From contig NZ_LMIU01000027.1 of the NCBI RefSeq assembly GCF_001428845.1, forward strand, positions 63,910 to 127,909: a stretch of 64,000 nt of DNA, given 5' to 3'. A program made the position numbers and the translations under genes. Positions 19,627-29,151 of the stretch are shown piece by piece. This DNA is from Achromobacter sp. Root83 (lineage in GTDB: Bacteria > Pseudomonadota > Gammaproteobacteria > Burkholderiales > Burkholderiaceae_B). Every line of letters begins with the position of its first letter. The stretch's first letter is position 1. The notes below the pieces were generated by a model. That model was not told where the DNA came from. It made no database searches and saw only the letters and a program-made list of their open reading frames with translations.

Positions 19627-21422
19627 TGACCGCCGAATTCTTCGGGCTGCTGGGTCTGTACCTGGCGGTCCTGCTTGCGATCGCGCCCTTCCTTGGGCGC
19701 TACATCCGCATCGCCATGGAAAACGGGCATTCCCGGCTGACCGCCTGGGGCCGCCCCATAGAGCGTGGCATCTACCGTCTGGCGGGTATCGACCCCCAGA
19801 CCGAGATGGGCTGGAAGCGATATGCCCTGGCCGTGCTGGCCTTCAACATCATCGGCATCGTTGCGGTCTACGCCCTGCAGCGCATGCAGGGCCTGCTGCC
19901 CCTGAACCCCGCCGGCATGGGCGCGGTGTCGCCGGACTCCGCCCTGAACACGGCCATCAGTTTCGTCGCCAATACCAACTGGCAGGGCTATGGCGGCGAG
20001 TCGACGATGAGCTACCTGACGCAGATGCTGGCGCTGACGGTGCAGAACTTCGTCTCGGCCGCCACCGGCATCGCCGTGCTGTTCGCGCTGATCCGCGGGC
20101 TGGCCAGGCATTGCTCGGCCACCGTGGGCAACTTCTGGGCCGATATGGTCCGCTGCACGCTCTATGTGCTGCTGCCGCTGTCCCTGGTGCTGGCGTTGGC
20201 GCTGGTCAGTCAGGGCGTGATCCAGAACTTCAGCCCGTACCAGGAAGTTCAGACGGTCGAAGCCGTGCATTACGACCAGCCCGGCCTGGACGCACAGGGC
20301 CAGCCGGCGCTGGACGCCGAAGGCCGCGCGCTCACGGACTCCGCCGTCACCCGCACGCAGACCCTGGCCATGGGGCCGGTGGCCTCCCAGGAAGCCATCA
20401 AGCTGCTGGGCACGAATGGCGGCGGCTTCTTCAACGCCAATTCGGCGCATCCGTTCGAAAATCCCACGCCGCTGGCGAACTTCCTGCAGATGCTGGCCAT
20501 CCTGGCGATCCCCGCCGCGCTGTGTTTCTCGTTCGGCGAGATGGTGGGCAGCCGGCGCCAGGGCATGGCGATCCTGGCGGCGATGACGGTGCTGTTCGCC
20601 GTGTTCGCGCTGAGCACCGCCTACTTCGAGCAGCAGCCCAATCCCATGGCGGCGCAGGCCGGGGCCGACAGCGCGCTCGGCGCCTCCTCGCCCGGCGGCA
20701 ACCTGGAAGGCAAGGAAACCCGCTTCGGCATCGCCGCCACCTCGCTGTACGCCACCGTCACCACGGCGGCGTCCTGCGGCGCGGTCAACGGCATGCACGA
20801 CTCGCTGACCGCGATGGGCGGGCTGTCGCCGATGCTGCTGATGCAACTGGGCGAGGTCGTCTACGGCGGCGTCGGTTCGGGGCTCTACGGCATGCTGGCC
20901 TTCGCGATCCTGGGCGTCTTCATCGCCGGCCTGATGATCGGCCGCACGCCGGAATATCTGGGCAAGAAGATCGAAGCCCACGACATGAAGATGGTGTCCA
21001 TCGTCATTCTCGCCACGCCCTTGCTGGTGCTGGGCGGCACTGCCCTGGCGGTGTCCCTGTCCGCCGGCCAGGCAGGCGTGCTGAACCCGGGCATCCATGG
21101 CTACTCGGAGATCCTGTACGCCCTGTCTTCGGCCGCCAACAACAACGGCAGCGCCTTTGCCGGGCTGTCGGCGAACACGCCCTTCTACAACGTTCTGCTG
21201 GGCATCGCGATGTGGTTCGGCCGATTCGCCGTGATCATCGCGGTGCTGGCCATGGCCGGCTCGCTGGCGGCCAAGCGCCGGCTTCCCGCCGGCCCGGGCA
21301 GCATGCCCACCACGGGCCCCCTCTTCGTGGTGCTGCTGATCGGCGCCGTGCTGCTGGTGGGCGCCCTGACATATGTGCCCGCGCTGGCCTTGGGCCCGGT
21401 CGCGGAACACCTGCAACCCTGA
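19626..21422 (+). CDS. kdpA: K+-transporting ATPase subunit KdpA
   Basis: Potassium-selective channel-like subunit of 598 residues, about 40 longer than E. coli KdpA. Selectivity-filter regions are seen in SFVANTNWQGYGGE, LLGTNGGGFFNANSAHPFEN, AASCGAVNGMHDS and ALSSAANNNGSAFAGL. The extra length lies mainly in a soluble loop around residues 200-250. It is coupled to kdpF by TGATG, and kdpB follows after 21 bp. Confidence 0.97.
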   Translation: MTAEFFGLLGLYLAVLLAIAPFLGRYIRIAMENGHSRLTAWGRPIERGIYRLAGIDPQTEMGWKRYALAVLAFNIIGIVAVYALQRMQGLLPLNPAGMGAVSPDSALNTAISFVANTNWQGYGGESTMSYLTQMLALTVQNFVSAATGIAVLFALIRGLARHCSATVGNFWADMVRCTLYVLLPLSLVLALALVSQGVIQNFSPYQEVQTVEAVHYDQPGLDAQGQPALDAEGRALTDSAVTRTQTLAMGPVASQEAIKLLGTNGGGFFNANSAHPFENPTPLANFLQMLAILAIPAALCFSFGEMVGSRRQGMAILAAMTVLFAVFALSTAYFEQQPNPMAAQAGADSALGASSPGGNLEGKETRFGIAATSLYATVTTAASCGAVNGMHDSLTAMGGLSPMLLMQLGEVVYGGVGSGLYGMLAFAILGVFIAGLMIGRTPEYLGKKIEAHDMKMVSIVILATPLLVLGGTALAVSLSAGQAGVLNPGIHGYSEILYALSSAANNNGSAFAGLSANTPFYNVLLGIAMWFGRFAVIIAVLAMAGSLAAKRRLPAGPGSMPTTGPLFVVLLIGAVLLVGALTYVPALALGPVAEHLQP

Positions 21423-21443
21423 TGCAACAGGCTAGGAAAGAAA

Positions 21444-23603
21444 ATGGCCAAGATTGAAATGCCAACTACCGGCGCCGGCGGCGGGGCCGCTCCCGCGGCT
21501 TCGGCCGGCACGCATGAACGTCCATTCGGCATGTGGTCGCGCTCGCTGGTCGGGCCGGCCCTGCTGGACAGCCTGCGCAAGCTGTCGCCCGGCGCACAGC
21601 TCAAGAACCCGGTGATGTTCGTGGTCTACGTGGGCAGCATCCTCACCACGGCGCTATGGGTCATGGCGCTACGCGGACAGGCCGAAGCCCCCGCGGGCTT
21701 CATCCTGGCGATCAGCGTGTGGCTGTGGTTCACCGTGCTGTTCGCCAACTTCGCCGAAGCCCTGGCCGAAGGCCGCGGCAAACAGCAGGCGGCGACCCTG
21801 CGCGGCCTGCGCACCACCATCGATGCCCGCCTGCTCAAGGGCTTTCGCGACGCCGACGCCCGCGACGCGCAACCCGGACAATGGCGCGGCCAGGCCGTCA
21901 GCCAGCCGTCCGGCCTGCTGCGCCGCGACGACGTCGTGCTGATCGAAGCGGGGGAAACCATCCCCGGCGACGGCCAGGTCATCGCTGGCGTGGCGTCGGT
22001 GGACGAAAGCGCCATCACGGGCGAATCCGCGCCCGTCATCCGCGAATCCGGCGGCGATTTCTCGTCGGTAACGGGCGGCACGCGGGTGCTGTCGGACTGG
22101 ATCTTCGTGCGGATCGCGGCCGACCCCGGCGAGAGCTTCCTGGACCGCATGATCGCCATGGTCGAAGGCGCCAAACGTCAGAAGACGCCCAACGAACTGG
22201 CGTTGACCATCCTGCTCGTGGGGCTGACGGTGGTGTTCCTGCTGGTCGTCGTCACCCTGATGCCGTTCTCGATCTATGCGGTGTCGGCGGCGGGCGGCGG
22301 CGCGGCCGTCACGGTGACGGTGCTGGTGGCGCTGCTGGTCTGCCTGATTCCCACCACCATCGGCGGCCTGCTGTCGGCCATCGGCGTGGCGGGCATGAGC
22401 CGCATGATGAGCGCCAACGTCATCGCCACCTCGGGCCGCGCGGTCGAAGCCGCGGGCGATGTCGATGTGCTGCTGCTGGACAAGACGGGCACCATCACCT
22501 TCGGCAACCGCCAGGCCTCCACCTTCCTGCCCGCGCCGGCCGTGTCCCCGCGTGAATTGGCCGAGGCCGCGCGCCTGGCCTCGCTGGCCGACGAGACGCC
22601 GGAAGGACGCAGCATCGTGGCGCTGGCGGACAAGGCCATGCATGCGCCCGCCGCCCGCCTGGCCGGCGCCGAATTCGTACCGTTCACGGCGCAGTCGCGC
22701 ATGAGCGGCGTGAACCTTGGCGAGCGCATGATCCGCAAGGGCGCGGTCGACGCCATCCAGTCCTGGCTGGCCACGCAGCACGCCACCGTACCCGAACAGG
22801 CGCTGCGCCTGGCCGAAGACGTGGCGCGGCGCGGCAGCACGCCCCTGATGGTCAGCGACGGCAACCGCGCGCTGGGCGTGGTCGAACTCAAGGACATCGT
22901 CAAGCCAGGCATCCAGTCGCGCTTCGCCGAACTGCGCCGCATGGGCATCAAGACCGTGATGATCACGGGGGACAATAAGCTCACCGCCGCCTCCATCGCC
23001 GCCGAAGCCGGGGTCGACGACTTCCTGGCCGAAGCCACCCCGGAAGCCAAGCTCAAGCTCATCCGCGCCTACCAGGCGGAGGGCCGGCTGGTGGCGATGA
23101 CGGGCGACGGCACCAACGACGCGCCCGCGCTGGCGCAGGCCGACGTGGCCGTGGCGATGAATTCGGGCACCCAGGCCGCCAAGGAGGCGGGCAACATGGT
23201 GGACCTGGATTCCAATCCCACCAAGCTGATCGAGATCGTCGAGATCGGCAAGCAGATGCTGATGACGCGCGGCGCGCTGACCACGTTCAGCGTGGCCAAC
23301 GACGTGGCCAAGTACTTCGCCATCATTCCGGCCGCCTTCGCCACGGTCTATCCGCAGCTAGACGTGCTGAACGTGATGGGCCTGACGACACCGGCCTCGG
23401 CCATCCTGTCGGCCGTGATCTTCAACGCGCTGATCATCGTGGTGCTGATCCCGCTGGCCTTGAGGGGCGTGCGCTACCGCCCGCTCGGCGCCTCGGTGCT
23501 GCTGCGCCGCAACCTGCTCATCTATGGCCTGGGTGGCCTGCTGGTGCCCTTTGCCGGCATCAAGCTCGTCGACATGGTCCTGGCCGCCTTGGGCTGGGTC
23601 TAG
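21444..23603 (+). CDS. kdpB: K+-transporting P-type ATPase subunit KdpB
   Basis: Catalytic subunit of 719 residues in the inner membrane. The phosphorylated aspartate is in [13 protein letters not shown], the actuator motif is AITGESAPV and the hinge is [20 protein letters not shown]. Two helices precede the actuator domain and a set of helices closes the C-terminus. It hydrolyses ATP to drive high-affinity K+ uptake with KdpA and KdpC. The N-terminal 30 residues are Ala/Gly-rich and not conserved. Confidence 0.97.
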   Translation: MAKIEMPTTGAGGGAAPAASAGTHERPFGMWSRSLVGPALLDSLRKLSPGAQLKNPVMFVVYVGSILTTALWVMALRGQAEAPAGFILAISVWLWFTVLFANFAEALAEGRGKQQAATLRGLRTTIDARLLKGFRDADARDAQPGQWRGQAVSQPSGLLRRDDVVLIEAGETIPGDGQVIAGVASVDESAITGESAPVIRESGGDFSSVTGGTRVLSDWIFVRIAADPGESFLDRMIAMVEGAKRQKTPNELALTILLVGLTVVFLLVVVTLMPFSIYAVSAAGGGAAVTVTVLVALLVCLIPTTIGGLLSAIGVAGMSRMMSANVIATSGRAVEAAGDVDVLLLDKTGTITFGNRQASTFLPAPAVSPRELAEAARLASLADETPEGRSIVALADKAMHAPAARLAGAEFVPFTAQSRMSGVNLGERMIRKGAVDAIQSWLATQHATVPEQALRLAEDVARRGSTPLMVSDGNRALGVVELKDIVKPGIQSRFAELRRMGIKTVMITGDNKLTAASIAAEAGVDDFLAEATPEAKLKLIRAYQAEGRLVAMTGDGTNDAPALAQADVAVAMNSGTQAAKEAGNMVDLDSNPTKLIEIVEIGKQMLMTRGALTTFSVANDVAKYFAIIPAAFATVYPQLDVLNVMGLTTPASAILSAVIFNALIIVVLIPLALRGVRYRPLGASVLLRRNLLIYGLGGLLVPFAGIKLVDMVLAALGWV

Positions 23604-23631
23604 GCCCGGTCCTTACTGAAAGGAATTCATC

Positions 23632-24240
23632 ATGAAACCCGCTTCCCCCCTGCCGCGCCAAGGCGGCATCCTGCGCCCCGCGCTGGTCGTCTTCGGCGCC
23701 CTGTCGCTGGTGACCGGCCTGGCCTATCCCTTCCTGACCAGCGGCCTGGCCGCCGCCGTGTTCCCCCACGAGGCCGCCGGTTCGCTGATCAAGCAGGACG
23801 ATAAGGTCGTCGGCTCGGCGTGGATCGGCCAGTCGTTCACGTCGCCGCGATATTTCTGGGGCCGGCCGTCGGCCACCGCGCCCATGCCGTACAACGCGGC
23901 GGCGTCGGGCGGCTCGAACCTCGGCCCGCGCAATCCGGCGCTGGCCGAGGCCATCCAGGCGCGCATCGCCGCCCTGAAGGCGGCCGATCCGGACAACTCC
24001 GCCGCCGTGCCGGTGGACCTGGTCACCGCGTCCGGCAGCGGACTGGATCCCCACATCAGCCCCGCGGCCGCGGCCTACCAGGCAGCGCGCGTGGCGCGCG
24101 CCCGCGGCCTGCCTCGCGCCCAGGTCGACGCCCTGATCCTGGCCCACACCGACAGGCCCCTGCTGGCCGTGCTGGGAGATCCGGGCGTCAACGTGCTGGA
24201 GCTGAATCTGGCGCTGGACAAGCTGGGCGCGGCGCGCTGA
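23632..24240 (+). CDS. kdpC: K+-transporting ATPase subunit KdpC
   Basis: Single-helix periplasmic-facing subunit of 202 residues. The helix is in [18 protein letters not shown]. Family motifs include [20 protein letters not shown] and [14 protein letters not shown]. It stabilises the Kdp complex and tunes ATP affinity. An AAAGGAA lies before the ATG, 28 bp after kdpB. Confidence 0.96.
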   Translation: MKPASPLPRQGGILRPALVVFGALSLVTGLAYPFLTSGLAAAVFPHEAAGSLIKQDDKVVGSAWIGQSFTSPRYFWGRPSATAPMPYNAAASGGSNLGPRNPALAEAIQARIAALKAADPDNSAAVPVDLVTASGSGLDPHISPAAAAYQAARVARARGLPRAQVDALILAHTDRPLLAVLGDPGVNVLELNLALDKLGAAR

Positions 24241-24291
24241 TGGCGCGGCGTATAGTGTTGCCAGCCGTTCCCTCCCTCCTCTTGCGCGTTC

Positions 24292-27078
24292 ATGGCTGAC
24301 ATTGCTGGCGAGCGTCCCGATCCCGACGCGCTCTTGAAAACCCTGGACGACGCCGCCCGCCTGGCGGTGCGCGGCAAGCTGCGCGTGTACTTCGGGTCTT
24401 CAGCCGGGGTCGGCAAGACCTACGCCATGCTGGTGGCGGCCCGCGCGCAAGCCGCGCAGGGCATCGACGTGCTGGCAGGCATCGTCGAAACCCACGGCCG
24501 CCGCGAAACCGCGGCGCTGCTCGAAGGACTGGCCGTCCTGCCGCTCAAGGATGTCGCCTATCGCGGCCATGCGCTGAAGGAATTCGACCTGGACGGCGCC
24601 CTGCTGCGGCGGCCGGGCCTGGTCCTGGTGGACGAGCTGGCCCATTCCAACGCGCCGGGCTCGCGCCACGCCAAGCGCTGGCAGGATATCCAGGAACTGC
24701 TGGCGGCCGGCATCGATGTCTGGACCACGCTGAACGTGCAGCACCTGGACAGCCTGAACGAGGCGGTCGGCAGCATCACGGGGGTGCGTGTCTGGGAAAC
24801 GGTGCCGGACGAGGTCTTCGACGCGGCCGACGAGGTCATGCTCGTCGACCTTTCCGCCGACGAGCTGCTGCGCCGCCTGAAGGAAGGCAAGGTCTATCTG
24901 CCCGAGCAGGCCCGCCACGCCACGCAGAATTTCTTTCGCAAGGGAAATCTGATCGCGCTGCGCGAATTGGCGCTGCGCCGCACCGCCGACCACGTGGACG
25001 ACGACGTCCAGGCCTATCGCCGCGACCGCGCCATCGAATCCGTATGGCGCACGCGCGAGGCCATCGTCGCCTGCATCGGCCCCGGCGTCGACGCCGAATA
25101 CGTCATCCGCAGCGCCCACCGGCTGAGCCAGCAGCTTGATTGCGATCTGCACGTCGTCACCATCGACACGCCGCGCGCGGCCCCGCCGCCGCCCGCCGAA
25201 CAGGACCGCCTGCAGCACAGCCTGGCGCTGGCCGATTCACTGGGCGCCCGCACCGAAACGCTTGCTGGCGGCGACATGGTCGACGCGGTGGTGCGCTATG
25301 TGCGCCGCCACAACATCACCAAGGCGGTCGTGGGCCGCACGCGCGCCGGCGGCCTGCAGCGCCTGCGGCTGTCGCTTTCGGCCTTGCTGAACGCCGTCAT
25401 GGCGCCGGGCTGGCTGTGGCGCCGCCATAGCTTTGCCGACATGCTGGCCGCGGGCTGCCCCGAAATCGACATCATCCGTCTGGGCGCGCCGGCGCTGCCC
25501 GCCCAGGCGGCGCCCGGACGCAATCCGCTCACCCTGGGCCGCCGCGCCCGCCAGGCCGCCGACGAACGCCCCGCGCCGCCCCTGGCCGGCTATGCCTGGG
25601 CCCTGTGCTATTGCGCTACCGCCACGGCGCTGTCCACGCTCGCCTTCCCGGCGCTGCATCAGACCAACATCGTCATGCTCTTCCTGCTGGCGGTGGTGGC
25701 CGTGGCGCTGCGCCATGGCCGGGGGCCGGCGGCGCTGGCCTCGGTCGTCAGCGTGGGGCTGTTCGATTTCTTCTTTGTCCAGCCGCTGGCGTCGTTCGCC
25801 GTGTCCGACGTGCAGTACCTGCTGACCTTCGGCGTGCTGCTGGGCGTGGGCCTGCTGATCGGCCAATTGACGGCCGGACTGCGGCTGCAGGCGCAAGCCT
25901 CGGTCAAGCGCGAGGCCGATGCGCGCAGCCTGTACGAATTCGCGCGGGAACTGTCGTCCGCGCTGCTGCCCGAACAGATCGTGGCCCTGGCCGGCTCGTT
26001 CGTGCATGCCACCTTCGGCTCGCGCTGCGCGCTCTATATCCTGGGCCTGGACGACCGCCTGAAGCTGGCCTCACCCGCCGCCGACGACATGCCGCCGCTG
26101 GAATCCGCGCTGGCCCAATGGGTCTACGACCACGGCCAGCCCGCCGGCGCGGGCACCTCCACCCTCTCCAACAGCGAACTGCTGTACCTGCCACTGAAGG
26201 CGCCCATGCGCACGCGCGGCGTGCTGGCGCTGGCGGCGCCGCGCCGCAGCCTGTTCACGCACCCCGATTCGCGCCGCCAGATCGAAGCCTATGCCACCCT
26301 CATCGCCATCGCGCTGGAACGCCTGCACTATGTGGAAGTGGCGCAGCAGGCCCTGGTCAGCATGGAATCCGAGAGGCTGCGCAACTCCCTGCTGGCCGCG
26401 GTCTCGCACGACCTGCGCACGCCGCTGACCAGCCTGGTCGGCATGACCGACACGCTGATGCGCCAGCAGGCCGCGCTGCCCGCGGACATCCAGGAAACCA
26501 TCCGCGCCATGCGCGACCAGGCGCAGCGCATGCACGCGCTGGTCGTCAACCTGCTGGACATGGCAAGGCTGCAGAACCGCGACACGCCGCTGCGCCTGGA
26601 ATGGCAATCCATCGAAGAGCTGGTGGGCGCCTCGCTTGCCGCCATGCGGGAACCGCTGGCCGCGCACCGGGTCACGGTGGCCAGCCTGTCGCGGCTGCCG
26701 CTGGTGGAATGCGACGGCGTGCTGATCGAACGCGTGCTGTGCAATCTGCTGGAAAACGCGGCCAAGTACACGCCGGCCGGCAGCACCCTGCACCTGCATG
26801 CCGGCGTGCGTGACGACGAGCTGCGCGTCGCGCTCAGCGACAACGGCCCGGGCGTGGCGCCCGGCGCGGAACGACGGATCTTCGAGAAATTCACGCGTGG
26901 CGAACGCGAGTCCTCCACGCCCGGCGTCGGCCTGGGGCTCGCGGTGTGCGAAGCCATCATCACGGCCCATCATGGCCGCATCTGGGTCGAGCATGCGCCG
27001 GGGCAAGCCTCCGGCGCGCAATTCGTCTTCAGCCTGCCGCTGGGCACCCCGCCCGCGATCCAACCCGAAACCCCTTGA
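24292..27078 (+). CDS. kdpD: Sensor histidine kinase KdpD
   Basis: Membrane kinase of 928 residues. The N-terminal KdpD domain has Walker A GSSAGVGKT at 35-43 and VDELAHSNAPGSRH. A Usp-like domain follows (residues about 250-370), then four membrane helices from about 440, a GAF-like region and the kinase core. The phospho-accepting His is in AAVSHDLRTPLTSL, the N-box is NLLENAAKYTPAG and a G-box is GLGLAVCEAI. It senses K+ limitation and osmotic state and phosphorylates KdpE, encoded just downstream. Confidence 0.96.
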   Translation: MADIAGERPDPDALLKTLDDAARLAVRGKLRVYFGSSAGVGKTYAMLVAARAQAAQGIDVLAGIVETHGRRETAALLEGLAVLPLKDVAYRGHALKEFDLDGALLRRPGLVLVDELAHSNAPGSRHAKRWQDIQELLAAGIDVWTTLNVQHLDSLNEAVGSITGVRVWETVPDEVFDAADEVMLVDLSADELLRRLKEGKVYLPEQARHATQNFFRKGNLIALRELALRRTADHVDDDVQAYRRDRAIESVWRTREAIVACIGPGVDAEYVIRSAHRLSQQLDCDLHVVTIDTPRAAPPPPAEQDRLQHSLALADSLGARTETLAGGDMVDAVVRYVRRHNITKAVVGRTRAGGLQRLRLSLSALLNAVMAPGWLWRRHSFADMLAAGCPEIDIIRLGAPALPAQAAPGRNPLTLGRRARQAADERPAPPLAGYAWALCYCATATALSTLAFPALHQTNIVMLFLLAVVAVALRHGRGPAALASVVSVGLFDFFFVQPLASFAVSDVQYLLTFGVLLGVGLLIGQLTAGLRLQAQASVKREADARSLYEFARELSSALLPEQIVALAGSFVHATFGSRCALYILGLDDRLKLASPAADDMPPLESALAQWVYDHGQPAGAGTSTLSNSELLYLPLKAPMRTRGVLALAAPRRSLFTHPDSRRQIEAYATLIAIALERLHYVEVAQQALVSMESERLRNSLLAAVSHDLRTPLTSLVGMTDTLMRQQAALPADIQETIRAMRDQAQRMHALVVNLLDMARLQNRDTPLRLEWQSIEELVGASLAAMREPLAAHRVTVASLSRLPLVECDGVLIERVLCNLLENAAKYTPAGSTLHLHAGVRDDELRVALSDNGPGVAPGAERRIFEKFTRGERESSTPGVGLGLAVCEAIITAHHGRIWVEHAPGQASGAQFVFSLPLGTPPAIQPETP

Positions 27079-27091
27079 CCGCCCCTTTCAC

Positions 27092-27784
27092 ATGTTCGAT
27101 TACCAGCCTGCCATCCTGATCATCGAAGACGACGCCAACATCCGGCGCTTTGTCCGCCAGGCCCTGGAAAGCGAGGGCTGCGTGGTTCATGAAGCCGACA
27201 CCGTCAAGCGCGGCCTGATCGAGGCGGGCACCCGCCAGCCGGATGCGATAGTCCTGGACCTTGGGCTGCCCGACGAAGACGGCATGACGCTGATCCGCGA
27301 ACTGCGCGGCTGGACCGAAGTGCCGGTGCTGGTGCTTTCCGCGCGTAGCGCCGAAGCCGACAAGGTGGCTGCGCTGGACGCCGGGGCCGACGACTACCTG
27401 ACCAAGCCTTTCGGCGTCAGCGAGCTATTGGCCCGTCTGCGCGTGCTGTTGCGCCGCCATGCCAGGGGCGGCGCGGGCAATGCGGCCGAAATCACATTCG
27501 GCGACGTGCGCGTGGACTTTTCAAAGCGGGTCGTCGAACGCAACGGCCAGCACGTGCACCTGACCGCCATGGAATACCGGCTGCTGGCGGCCTTGCTGGC
27601 ACATCGCGGCAAGGTCATGACGCACCGCGAACTGCTGCGCGAGGTCTGGGGCCCGTCGCACGTCGAAAGCAACCATTACCTGCGGATCTACATGGGCCAT
27701 CTGCGCCAGAAGCTGGAAGCGGATCCCGCCCAGCCCGTATTCCTGCTGACCGAGATCGGCGTGGGCTACCGCTACGCGGGCTGA
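27092..27784 (+). CDS. kdpE: Response regulator KdpE
   Basis: OmpR/PhoB-type regulator of 230 residues. The receiver domain has acidic residues Asp13 and Asp14 and the phospho-acceptor Asp56 in AIVLDLGLPDEDG; the conserved Lys is in YLTKPFG. The winged helix covers about 130-228, with LTAMEYRLLAALLAHRGKV and the recognition region around HVESNHYLRIYMGHLRQKL. The start at 27092 opens directly into the receiver domain and lies 13 bp after kdpD. It should activate kdp through the site near 19276. Confidence 0.95.
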   Translation: MFDYQPAILIIEDDANIRRFVRQALESEGCVVHEADTVKRGLIEAGTRQPDAIVLDLGLPDEDGMTLIRELRGWTEVPVLVLSARSAEADKVAALDAGADDYLTKPFGVSELLARLRVLLRRHARGGAGNAAEITFGDVRVDFSKRVVERNGQHVHLTAMEYRLLAALLAHRGKVMTHRELLREVWGPSHVESNHYLRIYMGHLRQKLEADPAQPVFLLTEIGVGYRYAG

Positions 27785-27912
27785 AGGCGCCGGCCGAACC
27801 CGGCTCACCCGCCGCCATTGATGCGGCCTTTACGCGGAACCCGCGAGTCTTGTCTCGCGCTTTATGCCAATCCTCCTATTGTTGCGGTCCCGTTCAACAC
27901 CAGGAGCATTCC

Positions 27913-28683
27913 ATGTCCCGCAATACCCTGGCCGCGCTTGCGCTGCTGACTCTGACCGCCACGGTGCAAGCTGCCGACATCCCCGCCGCGTCCGGGACTC
28001 CCGCCACGGCATCCGATTACACACTGACGGCCAACGTCACGCTGGCCAGCCAGTACCGCTATCGCGGCCTGATGCAGACCAACAACAAGCCCGCGGTCCA
28101 GGGCGGCTTCGACCTGACCCACGCCAGCGGCTTCTATCTGGGTAACTGGAACTCCAGCATAAGCTGGCTGAACGACAGCGACAGCGACGTCTCCGCCCCC
28201 GTGGAAATGGACTTCTACGGCGGCTACAAAGGCAATATCGCGGACGGCATGCCGGTGGACCTGGGTGTCCTGCGTTACTACTATCCGGGCGACTATCCGT
28301 CCGGCTACACCAGCCCGGACACCACCGAGCTGTACGCCGGCGTCGGCTACGGCCCGGTGATGTTCAAGTATTCCATCGCCATGACCAATCTGTTCGGCTT
28401 CGCCGACAGCCGTTACAGCCAGTATTTCGACCTGTCCGGCAATTTCGACACCGGCGTCTGGGGGCTGACCGTCAACGCCCACATCGGCCGCCAGAACGTG
28501 CGCAACGTCGACAACGGCTCCTACACCGATTGGAAGGTGGGCCTGACGAAGGACTTCGGCCATGGCCTGGCGATATCCCTGGCCTATCTCGACACCAACG
28601 CCGACCGCGCCGTCTACACCAATACGCGCGGCCGCGACATGGGCCGCGCCACCGGCCTGCTGTCCGTGACCAAGACGTTCTGA
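27913..28683 (+). CDS. TorF-family putative outer-membrane porin
   Basis: Exported beta-barrel-like protein of 256 residues. The start at 27913 has AGGAG eight bases upstream and opens into a signal peptide (LAALALLTLTATVQA). The mature protein begins with YTLTANVTLASQYRYRGLMQ and has alternating strands rich in Tyr, Gly and Asn, ending in aromatic Phe (SVTKTF), as outer-membrane barrels do. It matches the family called TorF or gcw_chp. It follows kdpE by about 130 bp; TTTACGC in that gap resembles part of the kdp control site, so joint regulation is possible but unproven. Confidence 0.8.
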   Translation: MSRNTLAALALLTLTATVQAADIPAASGTPATASDYTLTANVTLASQYRYRGLMQTNNKPAVQGGFDLTHASGFYLGNWNSSISWLNDSDSDVSAPVEMDFYGGYKGNIADGMPVDLGVLRYYYPGDYPSGYTSPDTTELYAGVGYGPVMFKYSIAMTNLFGFADSRYSQYFDLSGNFDTGVWGLTVNAHIGRQNVRNVDNGSYTDWKVGLTKDFGHGLAISLAYLDTNADRAVYTNTRGRDMGRATGLLSVTKTF

Positions 28684-28749
28684 ACACCGGCGGGCGTTGA
28701 CGCGATTTTTACGCGCCCCGCCCGAATTTATCGGCAGGATTTACAGCGG

Positions 28750-28767
28750 GATTCCTATAGTGGAATC
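28750..28767. promoter_or_regulatory. Inverted repeat GATTCC-N6-GGAATC over a TATAGT element
   Basis: A perfect 6-6-6 inverted repeat whose spacer is TATAGT, a possible -10 hexamer, about 60 bp before the next gene. Such a layout suits a repressor that blocks the promoter. No clear -35 was seen, so the call is tentative. Confidence 0.35.
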
Positions 28768-28824
28768 GTCATCCACCAACCCGATACGCGGATCGCCGCA
28801 AGCGGCGTCTTCGTCCCCCCTGCC

Positions 28825-29148
28825 ATGATTCCCCGACTGGATCGCCGCCTCGACCGTACGCCCCAACAGCCTCCTGCCCCGCGCGCGGTGTCCCAAGCGC
28901 AAACCGTCGCGCTGACCGTCAGGATAGACACGTTGGACGCCCTGAACGTGCGGCTGGCGCTGCACCGCGAACTGGGCGGCCGCATCGGCGTCTACCTGCT
29001 GGCGGTGGACCATGCCCATGCGCGCAGCACGCTGCAGCTTCAATGCGCGCGCGGCGAACTGGACGCGCTGATGCTTGCCGTCATGCGCGGCCTGCCCCGG
29101 GCGGAATTCGGCCCGGTGCGCCCCGCCCTTGCCATCACGGAGCGATAA
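28825..29148 (+). CDS. Small protein with an ACT-like fold pattern, function unknown
   Basis: A 107-residue frame, not matched to a named family. After a Pro/Arg-rich N-terminus, the order of predicted strands and helices is beta (QTVALTVRI), alpha (LDALNVRLALHREL), beta-beta (RIGVYLLAVDH and RSTLQLQC), alpha (GELDALMLAVMRGLP). This is the ferredoxin-like pattern seen in ACT and RAM domains that bind amino acids. It ends 3 bp before a DapA-like gene, so it could be a regulator of that enzyme. The fold is inferred from pattern only. Confidence 0.6.
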   Translation: MIPRLDRRLDRTPQQPPAPRAVSQAQTVALTVRIDTLDALNVRLALHRELGGRIGVYLLAVDHAHARSTLQLQCARGELDALMLAVMRGLPRAEFGPVRPALAITER

Positions 29149-29151
29149 GCC

